From positions 1-61,972 of the forward strand of contig CAZJYC010000005.1 in assembly GCA_964550165.1 (NCBI GenBank): a DNA stretch of 61,972 nt, given 5' to 3'. The notes beneath the pieces were generated by a model, which worked only from the letters and a program-made list of their open reading frames with translations, made no database searches and was not told the DNA's origin. Origin of the DNA: CAZJYC01 sp964550165. GTDB lineage: Bacteria > Acidobacteriota > Aminicenantia > Aminicenantales > Aminicenantaceae. The translations under genes were made by a program, and so were the position numbers. Shown here piece after piece: positions 47,714 to 56,316 of this stretch (positions are counted from its first letter, which is position 1; each line of letters begins with the position of its first letter).

Positions 47714-50700
47714 ATGAAAAGAGTTATTTTCGGCTTAATATTTATTTTGTTTTTTTCTTCACTTATGAATCTCAATGCTCAATGGGCGAGAACTTATGGG
47801 GGAATTTTTGATGATTGTGTGCGTTCAATCCAGCAGACGACTGATGGAGGATATGTTGTCGCGGGCTACACTCGCTCTTTCGGTGCCGGGAGCAATGATT
47901 TTTGGGTTTTAAAACTTTCCCCGAATGGCTCGATAGAGTGGCAGCGGCTCTATGGAGGAAGCCATGCAGATTATGCTCGTTCTGTAGAACAGACAAGCGA
48001 TGGAGGATACGTCATTGCAGGAGATACCTGGTCGTATGGTGCTGGAGGAGGTGATCTTTGGATTTTAAAGCTTGATTCAGATGGTTTGATAGAATGGCAA
48101 AGGACCTATGGAGGGCAAGAAAGCTACGAGACCGCTTATTCTCTCCAGATAATAACAGATGGAGTTTATGTGGTTGCAGGTTACACACGCCCAACTTATC
48201 AAGACGACTATGATTTTTTTATCTTAAAGGTTTATTCAGAAGGAGAGATTGACTCCTCATGTGGATTCATTGGAAGCTCGGATGCATTTATTGTTTACAC
48301 CTATGTCTCCCCACAATCTGTTAGCTTATCGCCTCAAGATACAAGTATTACTCCCAACGACACAAGTTGCTCTACTCAAGAAACTAATGTCATAAGCGTT
48401 CTGCTCTGCGGGTCTTCAAAATATGTTCTTACAATATCCATGACTACAGGAGGTTCAACAGCTCCTGAGCCTGAAAGTTACCCTTTTGACTATGGTCAAA
48501 TAGTCTCAGTGGAAGCCATGGCTGATCCCGGATACCTGTTCAGCGGATGGTCAGGAGATATTCCGCCTGGTCATGAAAACAATAATCCTCTTTCAGTTAC
48601 AGTTGACAGAGACAAGGCGATAAAAGCCAATTTTTCGGTTGTTCTCGGTAATTATGAGCTCATAATCAGCGCATCCTCGGGAGGGACGACAAATCCCATG
48701 CCAGGAGCCTATTCCCATTCCAGTGGGACACAGGTCTGCATAACTGCTCTCCCAAGTCCAGGCGGCTCTTTTTTGAACTGGTCTGGTGATGTACCCTCGG
48801 GTCATGAGAATGACAATTCATTATGCATTACTCTGGATTCGGATAAATCTGTAATTGCACATTTTAGCACAGTTCAAAAGTGGACCTTTATGGTCTATCT
48901 TGATGCGGACAATGATATTGAGCAGGCTGCTATAGATGACTTGCTGGAGATTGCTGAGGTAGGCTCCAGTACTGATGTCAATCTTGTCGTTCAGTTCGAC
49001 CGAATCAGCGGCTATGATAACAGATATAAAAATTGGACATCGACCAAACGATTTTATGTTACCCATGCCATGGAACCCACGCCTGAAAATGCGGTTGAAG
49101 ATTTAGGTGAACTGAACCAAGGCGACCCTCAAACTTTAATAGATTTCATCAATTGGGCTAAAGCGAATTATCCTGCGACAAATTATGCTCTTGTTCTCTG
49201 GAATCATGGTGGCGGCTGGAGGGCGCCAAAAGAGAAGACGGCGAAAGAAGGAATGAGAAGACAGAGCGAGATAAGTATTAAAGCTGTATGTTGGGATTAC
49301 ACTGATGAAGGGGATGCATTGTATTTGGATGAACTTCAGGGCGCTTTGAATGCAAGTGGAAATGTCCATTTAATTGGATTTGATGCAGCCTTGATGGGGA
49401 TGGTCGAGGTGGCTTATGAGCTCAGGGACAACGGTGAAGTCATGGTTGGCTCCGAAGAATCCGTGTCCGCCGAAGGCTGGGCTTATGATGAGATTCTTCC
49501 CAGCTTATTAAGCAATCCCAACGGGACAGCTGTTCAATTCGGCACCGATATTATCGATCAGTGCTATACGTTATATACCAAGTCCGCAGTTGATTTGAAA
49601 AACATGAACGCTTTAGCCACTGCCATGAGTTCTTTTGCGCAGGCAATGATTGAATACTGGGATTCAGATAAAAATTCTGTTAAGAATGCAGCTGATGCTG
49701 TGATTGCGGAGATAGGGAAGACCGTTATCCGAGAAGATCACAATCCAGATTGGCCTCATGCCCATGGATTGGCTATTTATTTTCCGGAATTTTCGGATGA
49801 GTTTGATTCAGATTATAACGGAACTATAATCGATTTTCCCAATGATACTCAATGGGAGGAATTTTTACAGGAATTCTACGCATCGATGAAGGGTTCCTGG
49901 ATTGCGCAGTGCAGAGCTGGCTCTCAAGAGTTTTATTACCCGCAGCACATGGATCTCTATCATTTCTGTGCATTGATAAGTATTAAAATCCAGGAAATAG
50001 ATTATTATACCGAACATAAAATCTCACATCAGTTCATTGGTGGCGGAACAGAACAGCAATTCTATGAGGATGACGATAGCATGTCCTTTGCTCTTCCTTT
50101 TGATTTTCCTTACTTTGGAGAAACCATTCCTGCCGGAACAGAAATCTACATCTGCTCCAATGGCTTCGTCGATCTTGGGCATTTTTCATCTGATTACCTT
50201 AACCTTGGCTATGAGCTAATAAGAAATAAAAGGATTGCGCCTCTCTGGCTGGATTTAGTCATCAGTTTTTGGACAGAAGGTCATGATATCTACATCACAA
50301 GTAATCCCGATAATCTTGTTATCCGCTGGGCCGCAAAGACATGCTCAGCGGGGGGACCTGTTAATTTTGAGCTCATTCTCTATGCTGATGGGCGAATTCA
50401 GTTTAACTATGACGACGGAAATGATTTCAGCAATACGATATTAAGGCCAACAATCGGCATTTCTAAAGGAGACAGAATCAATTATTATTTCTCAGCTTAT
50501 AATTGCCAAAAGTATCTGACGAACGTTGATTCCATTGTTTTTTTGCCTGCGGGCGTAACATACTATGAGGTTACAATAGCTGCATCTGCTGGAGGTAGCA
50601 CTAATCCTTCGCCAGGAACACACATTTTTGTCGAGGGAAATGATATCACAATCCAAGCCATACCCGAATTTGGCTATAGATTCGACAACTGGACAGGAGA

Positions 50701-51298
50701 TATTCCCCCAGGCCACGAGAATGATAATCCGCTCGCGATTCATGTCGATTCCAACAAGTCAATAACAGCCAACTTTTTCCAACAGAACAAATTGACCTTA
50801 GTTGCAAAGAGCGGTGGCACAACTGATCCATCGCCTGGAAATTATTCATACGACCCTGGAACGCAAGTGATAATAAAAGCCATAGCAAACAGTGGTTATC
50901 AATTTAGCGGATGGAGCGGTGATGCAAGCGGAACAACTAACCCGATAACAATAACCATGGATTCAGACAAATCCATAACAGCCAACTTCAAAGCGACGGA
51001 CGGCGGCGATGATGGCGGAGGTAAGGGAGGCGGTTGCTTCATCGCCACAGCCGCTTATGGCTCTGCGCTTCATCCGCATGTGAATGTTCTTCGCGAGTTC
51101 AGGGATCGTTATCTTATGACCAACGCCTTGGGCCGCAAGCTGGTTAACATTTATTATAAATATTCTCCATTTCTGGCTGACGTCGTTTCCAGACACAAGA
51201 CATTGAAGGCTGCAATTCGGATTAGCCTTTTGCCTCTCGTTATTTTCAGTTACACGACGGTTCGTTTTGGGCCGATAATCCTCGCTATGCTTGTCTGA
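47714..51298 (+). CDS. Secreted multidomain C11 (clostripain) family protein lacking the catalytic Cys, CFI-box C-terminus
   Basis: 1194 residues. Signal peptide (VIFGLIFILFFSSLMNLNA); three ~54-residue repeats with TTDGGYVVAGYTRS (about 20-185); two InlB-type repeats with GYLFSGWSGDIPPGHEN (about 235-385). The C11 domain spans about 390-730: WTFMVYLDADNDIEQAA, His498 in LWNHGGGW, then FDAALMGMVE where family members have FDACLMG, so the nucleophile is Ala559 (GCC). Then comes a nidogen-like domain (about 760-935) and two more InlB-type repeats. The C-terminal CFI-box (GGCFIATAAYGS, then LRxFRD and a hydrophobic stretch) is a known sorting-type tail. Base composition is more AT-rich than its neighbours. 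Probably a surface-bound non-catalytic protein. Confidence 0.85.
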   Translation: MKRVIFGLIFILFFSSLMNLNAQWARTYGGIFDDCVRSIQQTTDGGYVVAGYTRSFGAGSNDFWVLKLSPNGSIEWQRLYGGSHADYARSVEQTSDGGYVIAGDTWSYGAGGGDLWILKLDSDGLIEWQRTYGGQESYETAYSLQIITDGVYVVAGYTRPTYQDDYDFFILKVYSEGEIDSSCGFIGSSDAFIVYTYVSPQSVSLSPQDTSITPNDTSCSTQETNVISVLLCGSSKYVLTISMTTGGSTAPEPESYPFDYGQIVSVEAMADPGYLFSGWSGDIPPGHENNNPLSVTVDRDKAIKANFSVVLGNYELIISASSGGTTNPMPGAYSHSSGTQVCITALPSPGGSFLNWSGDVPSGHENDNSLCITLDSDKSVIAHFSTVQKWTFMVYLDADNDIEQAAIDDLLEIAEVGSSTDVNLVVQFDRISGYDNRYKNWTSTKRFYVTHAMEPTPENAVEDLGELNQGDPQTLIDFINWAKANYPATNYALVLWNHGGGWRAPKEKTAKEGMRRQSEISIKAVCWDYTDEGDALYLDELQGALNASGNVHLIGFDAALMGMVEVAYELRDNGEVMVGSEESVSAEGWAYDEILPSLLSNPNGTAVQFGTDIIDQCYTLYTKSAVDLKNMNALATAMSSFAQAMIEYWDSDKNSVKNAADAVIAEIGKTVIREDHNPDWPHAHGLAIYFPEFSDEFDSDYNGTIIDFPNDTQWEEFLQEFYASMKGSWIAQCRAGSQEFYYPQHMDLYHFCALISIKIQEIDYYTEHKISHQFIGGGTEQQFYEDDDSMSFALPFDFPYFGETIPAGTEIYICSNGFVDLGHFSSDYLNLGYELIRNKRIAPLWLDLVISFWTEGHDIYITSNPDNLVIRWAAKTCSAGGPVNFELILYADGRIQFNYDDGNDFSNTILRPTIGISKGDRINYYFSAYNCQKYLTNVDSIVFLPAGVTYYEVTIAASAGGSTNPSPGTHIFVEGNDITIQAIPEFGYRFDNWTGDIPPGHENDNPLAIHVDSNKSITANFFQQNKLTLVAKSGGTTDPSPGNYSYDPGTQVIIKAIANSGYQFSGWSGDASGTTNPITITMDSDKSITANFKATDGGDDGGGKGGGCFIATAAYGSALHPHVNVLREFRDRYLMTNALGRKLVNIYYKYSPFLADVVSRHKTLKAAIRISLLPLVIFSYTTVRFGPIILAMLV

Positions 51299-51677
51299 TA
51301 GGTCATTTGTATTGGCAGTGCAGCAGATCCGCGGATATTTGCCACAATTTCCAAGCGCTGAGTTCCGAAAAAGGCAATCCCTCCAAGACTGACATGTCAA
51401 TATGAGCGAAAGAGAAGTCGTCTTCCCGAAAACTTCAAAAACATCCCCATCCGGATAGAATTCCACAGCTGATTGGGCTAAAAACTCACTACTGCTCTCT
51501 CAGAATAACCTCTTCGCTGATCTGTAGCTATAAGAGCCCCTGCTTGAGAATCTGTGGTGGAGGAGGTCTAAGCTTGAAGGTCAAGAAACCTGGGAATGCA
51601 TTTTTTTTCGTGGTTGAAAATTATGTTATGGATTTTGTGATGTTTCCGAAACCGGGCTTTACTGATGGGCGCGAGGA
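51299..51677. other. Intergenic region after the C11 gene, no gene seen
   Basis: 379 bp between the C11 gene and the convergent mutase gene. Short frames on both strands read as low-complexity or shadow sequence. The only item noted is the right copy of the 15-bp direct repeat. No terminator hairpin with a T-run was seen. Confidence 0.5.
51580..51594 (+). repeat. 15-bp direct repeat, right copy
   Basis: GTCAAGAAACCTGGG, identical to 47296-47310, 4.27 kb away and in the same orientation. Confidence 0.4.
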
Positions 51678-53285
51678 TCAGATGATGACATTCTCCTGGA
51701 ATGTGCCGAAAGCTTCCTTGAGGACTGAAGAGATTTCTCCTAACGTCGCCTTGGCCTTTACGGCAACGATGATGCCGGGCATGAGGTTTTTTCCGGATGC
51801 GATGGCCTCTTTTATGTCTAGGAGGGCAGCTTTAGGTTCAGCCTCTGACCTCTTTTTTTTGAGGCGTTGAAGTTTTCGGATTTGATCTCTTTCAACTTTT
51901 TTAGGCGGGGCATATGTTTTGAAGCGGATTTTCTCCTCTGGATTTTTGTATTCGTTAAGACCGACGAGGATCTGTTCCTTGCTCTCAACCTGGGTCTGAT
52001 ATTTATAGGCGCTCTCTTGAATTTCCTTCTGGATGAATCCCTTTTCGATTGCGGCCAGCATTCCTCCCATGTCCTCTATTTTTTTAAGGTACTCCATGAC
52101 TTTTCCTTCAATCTTATCGGTCAAGCTCTCCACATAGTAGGAGCCGCCCACAGGGTCGGCGGTGTCAGCCACTCCGCTTTCATGGGCAATGATCTGCTGG
52201 GTACGGAGCGCGATCTGGACAGACTCTTCGCTCGGCAGGGCCAGAGCTTCATCCCTGGAGTTGGTGTGCAGGGATTGGGTTCCTCCCAGGACGGCTGACA
52301 GGGCCTGGAGTGCGACCCGGACGACATTATTCTCTGGCTGTTGGGCAAGCAGGGTCACCCCGCTTGTCTGGGTGTGGAACCTGAATTTCCAGGAAAGGGG
52401 ATTTTTCGCCTGAAACCGTTCTCTCATCAATCTGGCCCATATTCTCCTCGCCGCGCGAAACTTGGCCACTTCCTCGAAGAAATTGTTGTGCGCTGCCAGA
52501 AAGAAAGATAGACGCGGCGCAAAGCCGTCCACTTTTAAGCCGGCCTGGATCGCAGCCTCAACATAGGTTAGAGCGTTGGCAAGGGTGAAGGCCAGTTCCT
52601 GAACAGCGGTGGCGCCCGCTTCCCGGATATGATAGCCGCTGATGCTCATCGTGTTCCAGTTGGGGACATTCTGCTGGCAGAAGGCGATGATGTCGGTGAT
52701 GATTTTGAGGGAGGCTTGGGGCGGATAGATGTAAGTGCCCCGGGCGATGTACTCTTTGAGAATGTCATTCTGGATCGTTCCCGAAAGCCTGTCCCAGCTT
52801 ATCCCTCTTTTTTCGGCCAGGGCGAGATACATCCCGAGGATAATGGCGGCCGTGGCATTGATGGTCATCGAAACACTGACTTTATCTAAGGGAATCTGGT
52901 CAAAGAGGGTTTCCATATCCTCGATGGAGTCGATGGCCACTCCAACCTTTCCCACTTCTCCGCGGGCTTGAGGATGGTCGGAATCCAGGCCTATCTGCGT
53001 GGGAAGGTCGAAGGCCACACTGAGCCCTGTTTGGCCCTGCAAAAGCAGAAAGCGGTACCTTTTGTTGGATTCCTCAGCCGTTGCGAACCCGGCATACTGG
53101 CGCATCGTCCACAGCCTGCCGCGGTACATGCTGGGATAGACGCCGCGCGTGAAGGGGTAGGTCCCGGGTTCGCCCAGATCGCGAGCGGGGTCGAAAGAGG
53201 CTAAATCCTCCTCGCTGTAGGTTTTTTTGATTTCAATCTGGGAGGATGTGAAAAAACTGTTTTTTCTTTCTTTTTCAGAGGCCAT
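51678..53285 (-). CDS. mcmA: Methylmalonyl-CoA mutase large (catalytic) subunit
   Basis: 535 residues, the substrate-binding TIM-barrel half only. Motifs: GEPGTYPFTRGVYPSMYRGR, WTMRQYAGFATAEESNKRY, LSVAFDLPTQIGLDSDHP, DKVSVSMTINATAA, the SISGYHIREAGATAVQELAF block, FRFHTQTSGVTLLAQQPENN and LGGTQSLHTNSRDEALALP. The B12-binding domain (DxHxxG) is absent, so a separate small subunit is needed; none is in the window. It isomerises methylmalonyl-CoA and succinyl-CoA in propionate or branched-chain amino acid metabolism. A B12-type importer is encoded 3-5 kb away. Confidence 0.93.
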   Translation of the reverse strand: MASEKERKNSFFTSSQIEIKKTYSEEDLASFDPARDLGEPGTYPFTRGVYPSMYRGRLWTMRQYAGFATAEESNKRYRFLLLQGQTGLSVAFDLPTQIGLDSDHPQARGEVGKVGVAIDSIEDMETLFDQIPLDKVSVSMTINATAAIILGMYLALAEKRGISWDRLSGTIQNDILKEYIARGTYIYPPQASLKIITDIIAFCQQNVPNWNTMSISGYHIREAGATAVQELAFTLANALTYVEAAIQAGLKVDGFAPRLSFFLAAHNNFFEEVAKFRAARRIWARLMRERFQAKNPLSWKFRFHTQTSGVTLLAQQPENNVVRVALQALSAVLGGTQSLHTNSRDEALALPSEESVQIALRTQQIIAHESGVADTADPVGGSYYVESLTDKIEGKVMEYLKKIEDMGGMLAAIEKGFIQKEIQESAYKYQTQVESKEQILVGLNEYKNPEEKIRFKTYAPPKKVERDQIRKLQRLKKKRSEAEPKAALLDIKEAIASGKNLMPGIIVAVKAKATLGEISSVLKEAFGTFQENVII

Positions 53286-53377
53286 TATAAGCTTAGAATT
53301 TTTCTTTCGGCTTCAGGATGAGGCCCTCGGCAAAAAACTATGCTTGGGCATAGATTAAACCCGAACTCTGTTTCAAA

Positions 53378-54685
53378 TCAGGAGATATACTTTTTAAAAG
53401 CCTCGGAGCCGGCATAGCTCCCTCTGTCTTTCAATTCGTCTTCAATCTGGAGGAGCCTGTTGTACTTGGCCACTCTTTCGCTTCTGCTCAAGGAGCCCGC
53501 CTTGATCTGGCCTGTGTCAAGGGCGACACTCAAATCGGCGATAAAAGTATCCTCTGTCTCTCCTGAGCGATGGGAGATCACCACAGAATATCCTTTTTGA
53601 TGGGCGTATTGAACAGTGGCTATCGTTTCGCTCAGAGTCCCGATCTGGTTCAGCTTGACAAGGATCGAATTGGCGATGCCTTTCTCGACGCCTTTCTTGA
53701 ATCTGCCCAGGTTTGTCACAAAAATATCATCACCCACAATCTGGATTTTCCGGCCGAGTTCATCTGTCAGAACTTTCCAGCCTTCCCAGTCGTCCTCAGC
53801 CAGGCCGTCTTCGATCAAGATGATGGGGTGTTTTGCGACCAGGGATTGGTAGAATTGAACCATCGCCTCAGAAGACCGCTGGGAGCCGTCGGACTTCTTG
53901 AAGACATATTTTTTGTCGGAGTAGAGCTCAGAGGCAGCCACATCAAGAGCGAGATAGACATCCTTTCCCGCTCTGTAGCCGGCTTTTTGGATGCTCTCCA
54001 GGATGAGCTCCAGCGCTTCCTCGTTGGATTTTAGGTTCGGAGCAAATCCTCCTTCGTCTCCGACGGCTGTGCTGTATCCCTTGGCCTTCAGAATTTTTTT
54101 CAAATTGTGAAAAACCTCCGCCGACATTCTGATGGCTTCTCGAAAGCTGCTGCTTCCGGCCGGGGCGATCATGAACTCCTGGATGTCGACATTGTTATCC
54201 GCGTGAGAGCCGCCGTTTAAGATGTTGATTAACGGAACGGGAAGCCGGTATTTTGTCTTTTTCCCCAGGTAATCATAAAGAGGCAAGTTCAGAGCCTGGG
54301 ATGCGGCCTGCGCGACAGCCATGGAGACAGACAGGATGGCGTTTGCCCCCAGCTTTTGTTTTGAGGGCGTTCCATCCATTTGAATCAGCAGCTTATCGAT
54401 TCCTTCTTGGTCCAGCGCATCCTTTTGCCTGATTTTAGGGGCGATGATACTGTTCACGTTGTCCACAGCTTTCAGGACCCCTTTTCCCAGGTAGCGTGCC
54501 GGATCGCCGTCCCGTAATTCCAGGGCTTCGTGCGTGCCGGTGGAGGCTCCGGAAGGGACGGCGGCTTTTCCCACCGCTCCTGACTGGAGGACAATCTGAG
54601 CGCTCACCGTGGGATTTCCCCTTGAATCCAGAATTTCCCTTGCTTTGACGTCGGTGACTGTTGTCTTGGCTTTTTTGGAATTCAT
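53378..54685 (-). CDS. eno: Enolase
   Basis: 435 residues with every enolase landmark: AREILDSRGNPTVSAQIVL, AVPSGASTGTHEALELRDGD, the NILNGGSHADNNVDIQEFMI metal region, AVGDEGGFAPNL, ILIEDGLAEDDWEGW, QIVGDDIFVTNLGRFKKG, NSILVKLNQIGTLSET and the SHRSGETEDTFIADLSVA loop. It converts 2-phosphoglycerate to PEP. Normal length. The first 11 residues (MNSKKAKTTVT) are a short extension. It is followed 92 bp later by mcmA. Confidence 0.97.
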   Translation of the reverse strand: MNSKKAKTTVTDVKAREILDSRGNPTVSAQIVLQSGAVGKAAVPSGASTGTHEALELRDGDPARYLGKGVLKAVDNVNSIIAPKIRQKDALDQEGIDKLLIQMDGTPSKQKLGANAILSVSMAVAQAASQALNLPLYDYLGKKTKYRLPVPLINILNGGSHADNNVDIQEFMIAPAGSSSFREAIRMSAEVFHNLKKILKAKGYSTAVGDEGGFAPNLKSNEEALELILESIQKAGYRAGKDVYLALDVAASELYSDKKYVFKKSDGSQRSSEAMVQFYQSLVAKHPIILIEDGLAEDDWEGWKVLTDELGRKIQIVGDDIFVTNLGRFKKGVEKGIANSILVKLNQIGTLSETIATVQYAHQKGYSVVISHRSGETEDTFIADLSVALDTGQIKAGSLSRSERVAKYNRLLQIEDELKDRGSYAGSEAFKKYIS

Positions 54686-54747
54686 GGCATCCTTTTATCC
54701 TTAGGTCTTTATTGTGTCCGGGAGGCCTGTCGCAGTGTCTAAGAGAT

Positions 54748-55071
54748 TTATTTTTCTGTTTTCTTTGGAGGTCTTGCTGGTTCCTTTTTTCCTATTTCTT
54801 CTTTCTTTTTCTCGACGAATTCCTTTATCGTATCCAGCCCTTCTTGAGTTTTTTCTCGGACAATCTTTATCCCTTTTTCTGCTTCTTTGGCGATTTTTCC
54901 ATAGCTTTCTTTTGCCTTTTCTCCGGCTCTGGCTGCGCCTTCTTGAATTTTTTTCCTGGTTTCTTTTCCGCTTGCAGGAGCAAACAAAACACCCAAGACG
55001 AATCCTGTGGCAGCGCCGACGAGGAACGAAAGAGTGACTTCCAGAAAGCTGGAGCCCTTATCATTTGCCAT
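54748..55071 (-). CDS. YtxH domain-containing membrane protein
   Basis: 107 residues. It begins with a glycine-rich membrane span LSFLVGAATGFVLGVLFAPA followed by SGKETRKKIQEGAARAGEKA, the YtxH signature, and then a Lys/Glu-rich amphipathic coiled coil with a Pro-rich end. Members are small envelope or stress-related proteins of unknown mechanism. It overlaps the DUF948 gene by 11 bp, a pairing seen in other bacteria, so the two probably form one unit. Confidence 0.85.
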   Translation of the reverse strand: MANDKGSSFLEVTLSFLVGAATGFVLGVLFAPASGKETRKKIQEGAARAGEKAKESYGKIAKEAEKGIKIVREKTQEGLDTIKEFVEKKKEEIGKKEPARPPKKTEK

Positions 55072-55435
55072 GTTTATCCTCCTTTCTTCGTTTTTTTATG
55101 AGACGCCAAGCGAAACGGAGAAGTGGAAAAAGGAGAGGCCAGTATCTGGAGGAAGGTTTGATGATTTTCATCGTCAGGAGCGCAGCAATCTCTGAGATGT
55201 TGATAGCAGTTTTTTTCGTCGCTTCGAGTGCCGCCCCCAAATCTTCGATTTTTGCATTCACTTTTTGGCTGGTTTCATTCAAGTTCGCGATAAGCTCTCT
55301 GACCTTTTTGAGTATTTCCTCTCCTTCCTTGGCTGTCTTTAAGAGTTGAATCATAAAAATGACAAAGACAGTGATAGCGACCACAACGCAAAGGGTTATG
55401 ACCATAAACAGAAATTGATTCAGAGTTAGTGTCAT
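55061..55435 (-). CDS. DUF948 domain-containing membrane protein
   Basis: 124 residues: an N-terminal membrane span (FLFMVITLCVVVAITVFVIF) followed by a coiled coil (LLKTAKEGEEILKKVRELIA ... NETSQKVNAKIEDLGAALEA) and a second weakly hydrophobic part. This is the DUF948 pattern. Function unknown; it is commonly encoded next to YtxH proteins. The start lies only a few bases after the predicted transcription start. Confidence 0.8.
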   Translation of the reverse strand: MTLTLNQFLFMVITLCVVVAITVFVIFMIQLLKTAKEGEEILKKVRELIANLNETSQKVNAKIEDLGAALEATKKTAINISEIAALLTMKIIKPSSRYWPLLFPLLRFAWRLIKKRRKEDKHGK

Positions 55436-55444
55436 TGCAGTTAA

Positions 55445-55473
55445 TAGATAAAATAAAATACCCTCTTTGTCAA
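55445..55473 (-). promoter_or_regulatory. Promoter for the DUF948-YtxH pair
   Basis: Minus strand TTGACA (55473-55468), 17-bp spacer, TATCTA (55450-55445). The predicted start near 55438 is about 3 nt before the ATG at 55435, and there is no ribosome binding site. Confidence 0.45.
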
Positions 55474-55525
55474 ATAGAGCGGGGGCGGATTTTCAAACTT
55501 AATTTATCAAACCCTAAGTTTGACG

Positions 55526-55682
55526 CAATTCAAAGCGAAGGCTGAATGGCGAAAAAACCGTTTGAAGGCTGAGCGGGCACGGTTCCTCGACCGAAGGGAG
55601 AGGAGAGCGAAGCCTGAAACCGAGCCTCTTTTGCCTCGCTGGGGCAAAAGAGGCATGTTTTTGAGCCATTTAGCCTGAGCTC
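55526..55682 (-). repeat. Dispersed hairpin repeat, copy 3 (inverted)
   Basis: Reading the minus strand gives GGCTCAAAAACATGCCTC, the hairpin GCCTCTTTTGCC / GGCAAAAGAGGC around CCAGCGA, CTCGGTTTCAGGCTTCGCTC, CTCTCCCTTCGGTCGAGGAA and GCTCAGCCTTCAAACGGTTT. About 115 bp are nearly identical to copy 1 at 9189-9335. The stem arms differ but still pair perfectly. Confidence 0.82.
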
Positions 55683-55684
55683 TC

Positions 55685-56263
55685 TTATTTCCAGAGGACT
55701 TTATGGATGTTTTCCAGGTTGTGAACGTTCTCAATTTTTTCCAGAATTTGAGTAAAAATATCCTCTTTTTTGTGTTCGAGCGCGTCTTCCCAATCGTGAA
55801 AAAGGGATGAGGGAACGAACTCGTAATCTTTTTTTAAAAGGCGGTTGATCCCCAGAAACGCCTGCCAGTGGGTGATCATGATTAAGGCCAGAACGCCGAA
55901 GAAGACGTTCGGGCCTGGGAGAAGGGCGGCCAATCCGCTGAGAGGCAGGAGAAGCGCTTCTCCGATGAGAAAAAAAATATGCCTGGTTCTTTGTTTTTGG
56001 AGGAAAAAGTAGAATTTGTGTCTCATTTTCTTCTCATCCAGCCGGTCTGAGTGGAAGATCTGAATCTTTTGTTCTTCGAGTTTCCGGATTTTGCCGAAAG
56101 CCTGTTCCTGTCTGAGAATCCTTTGCGGCAGAAGCATAAGCTTCACTTTGGCTTTTTCCCAGATTTTCTTCCAGCGGGAGGTTTTAAGCTGGATTTGTTT
56201 GAGGGGTTCAGAGGAGAAATATCTGTATTTCCTGCGGTAGTCCCGGACAAAATAGAATCTCAT
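55685..56263 (-). CDS. Small membrane protein, weakly like mitochondrial K+/H+ exchange-related proteins
   Basis: 192 residues, not firmly recognised. A basic N-terminus (RFYFVRDYRRKYRYF) is followed by a charged helical part. Around residues 105-150 there is one hydrophobic unit, HIFFLIGEALLLPLSGLAAL, then LPGPNVFFGVLALIMITHWQ and AFLGINRLLKK. The PGPNVFF...HW-AFxGxxxLL pattern reminds me of the KHE1/DUF2343 family (K+/H+ exchange-related), which has P-PN-PFF...SHWRAL-G. That link is inference. The acidic C-terminus ends in a helix. ATG 56263 is used; ATG 56284 is also possible. It lies 54 bp after the importer permease gene. Confidence 0.5.
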   Translation of the reverse strand: MRFYFVRDYRRKYRYFSSEPLKQIQLKTSRWKKIWEKAKVKLMLLPQRILRQEQAFGKIRKLEEQKIQIFHSDRLDEKKMRHKFYFFLQKQRTRHIFFLIGEALLLPLSGLAALLPGPNVFFGVLALIMITHWQAFLGINRLLKKDYEFVPSSLFHDWEDALEHKKEDIFTQILEKIENVHNLENIHKVLWK

Positions 56264-56316
56264 CGGTGGGGCACATTTTAGCATCTCGCTTGAAATCGAG
56301 TAAAGCGATAAAAAAT

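Noticed and set aside
47553..47717. Open frame with protein-like sequence just before the C11 gene
   Set aside because: No ATG, GTG or TTG start in frame; possible remnant but too weak to call.
51544..51870. 108-codon plus-strand frame after the C11 gene
   Set aside because: Its second half is antisense to the mcmA C-terminus and the first half has no recognisable motif.
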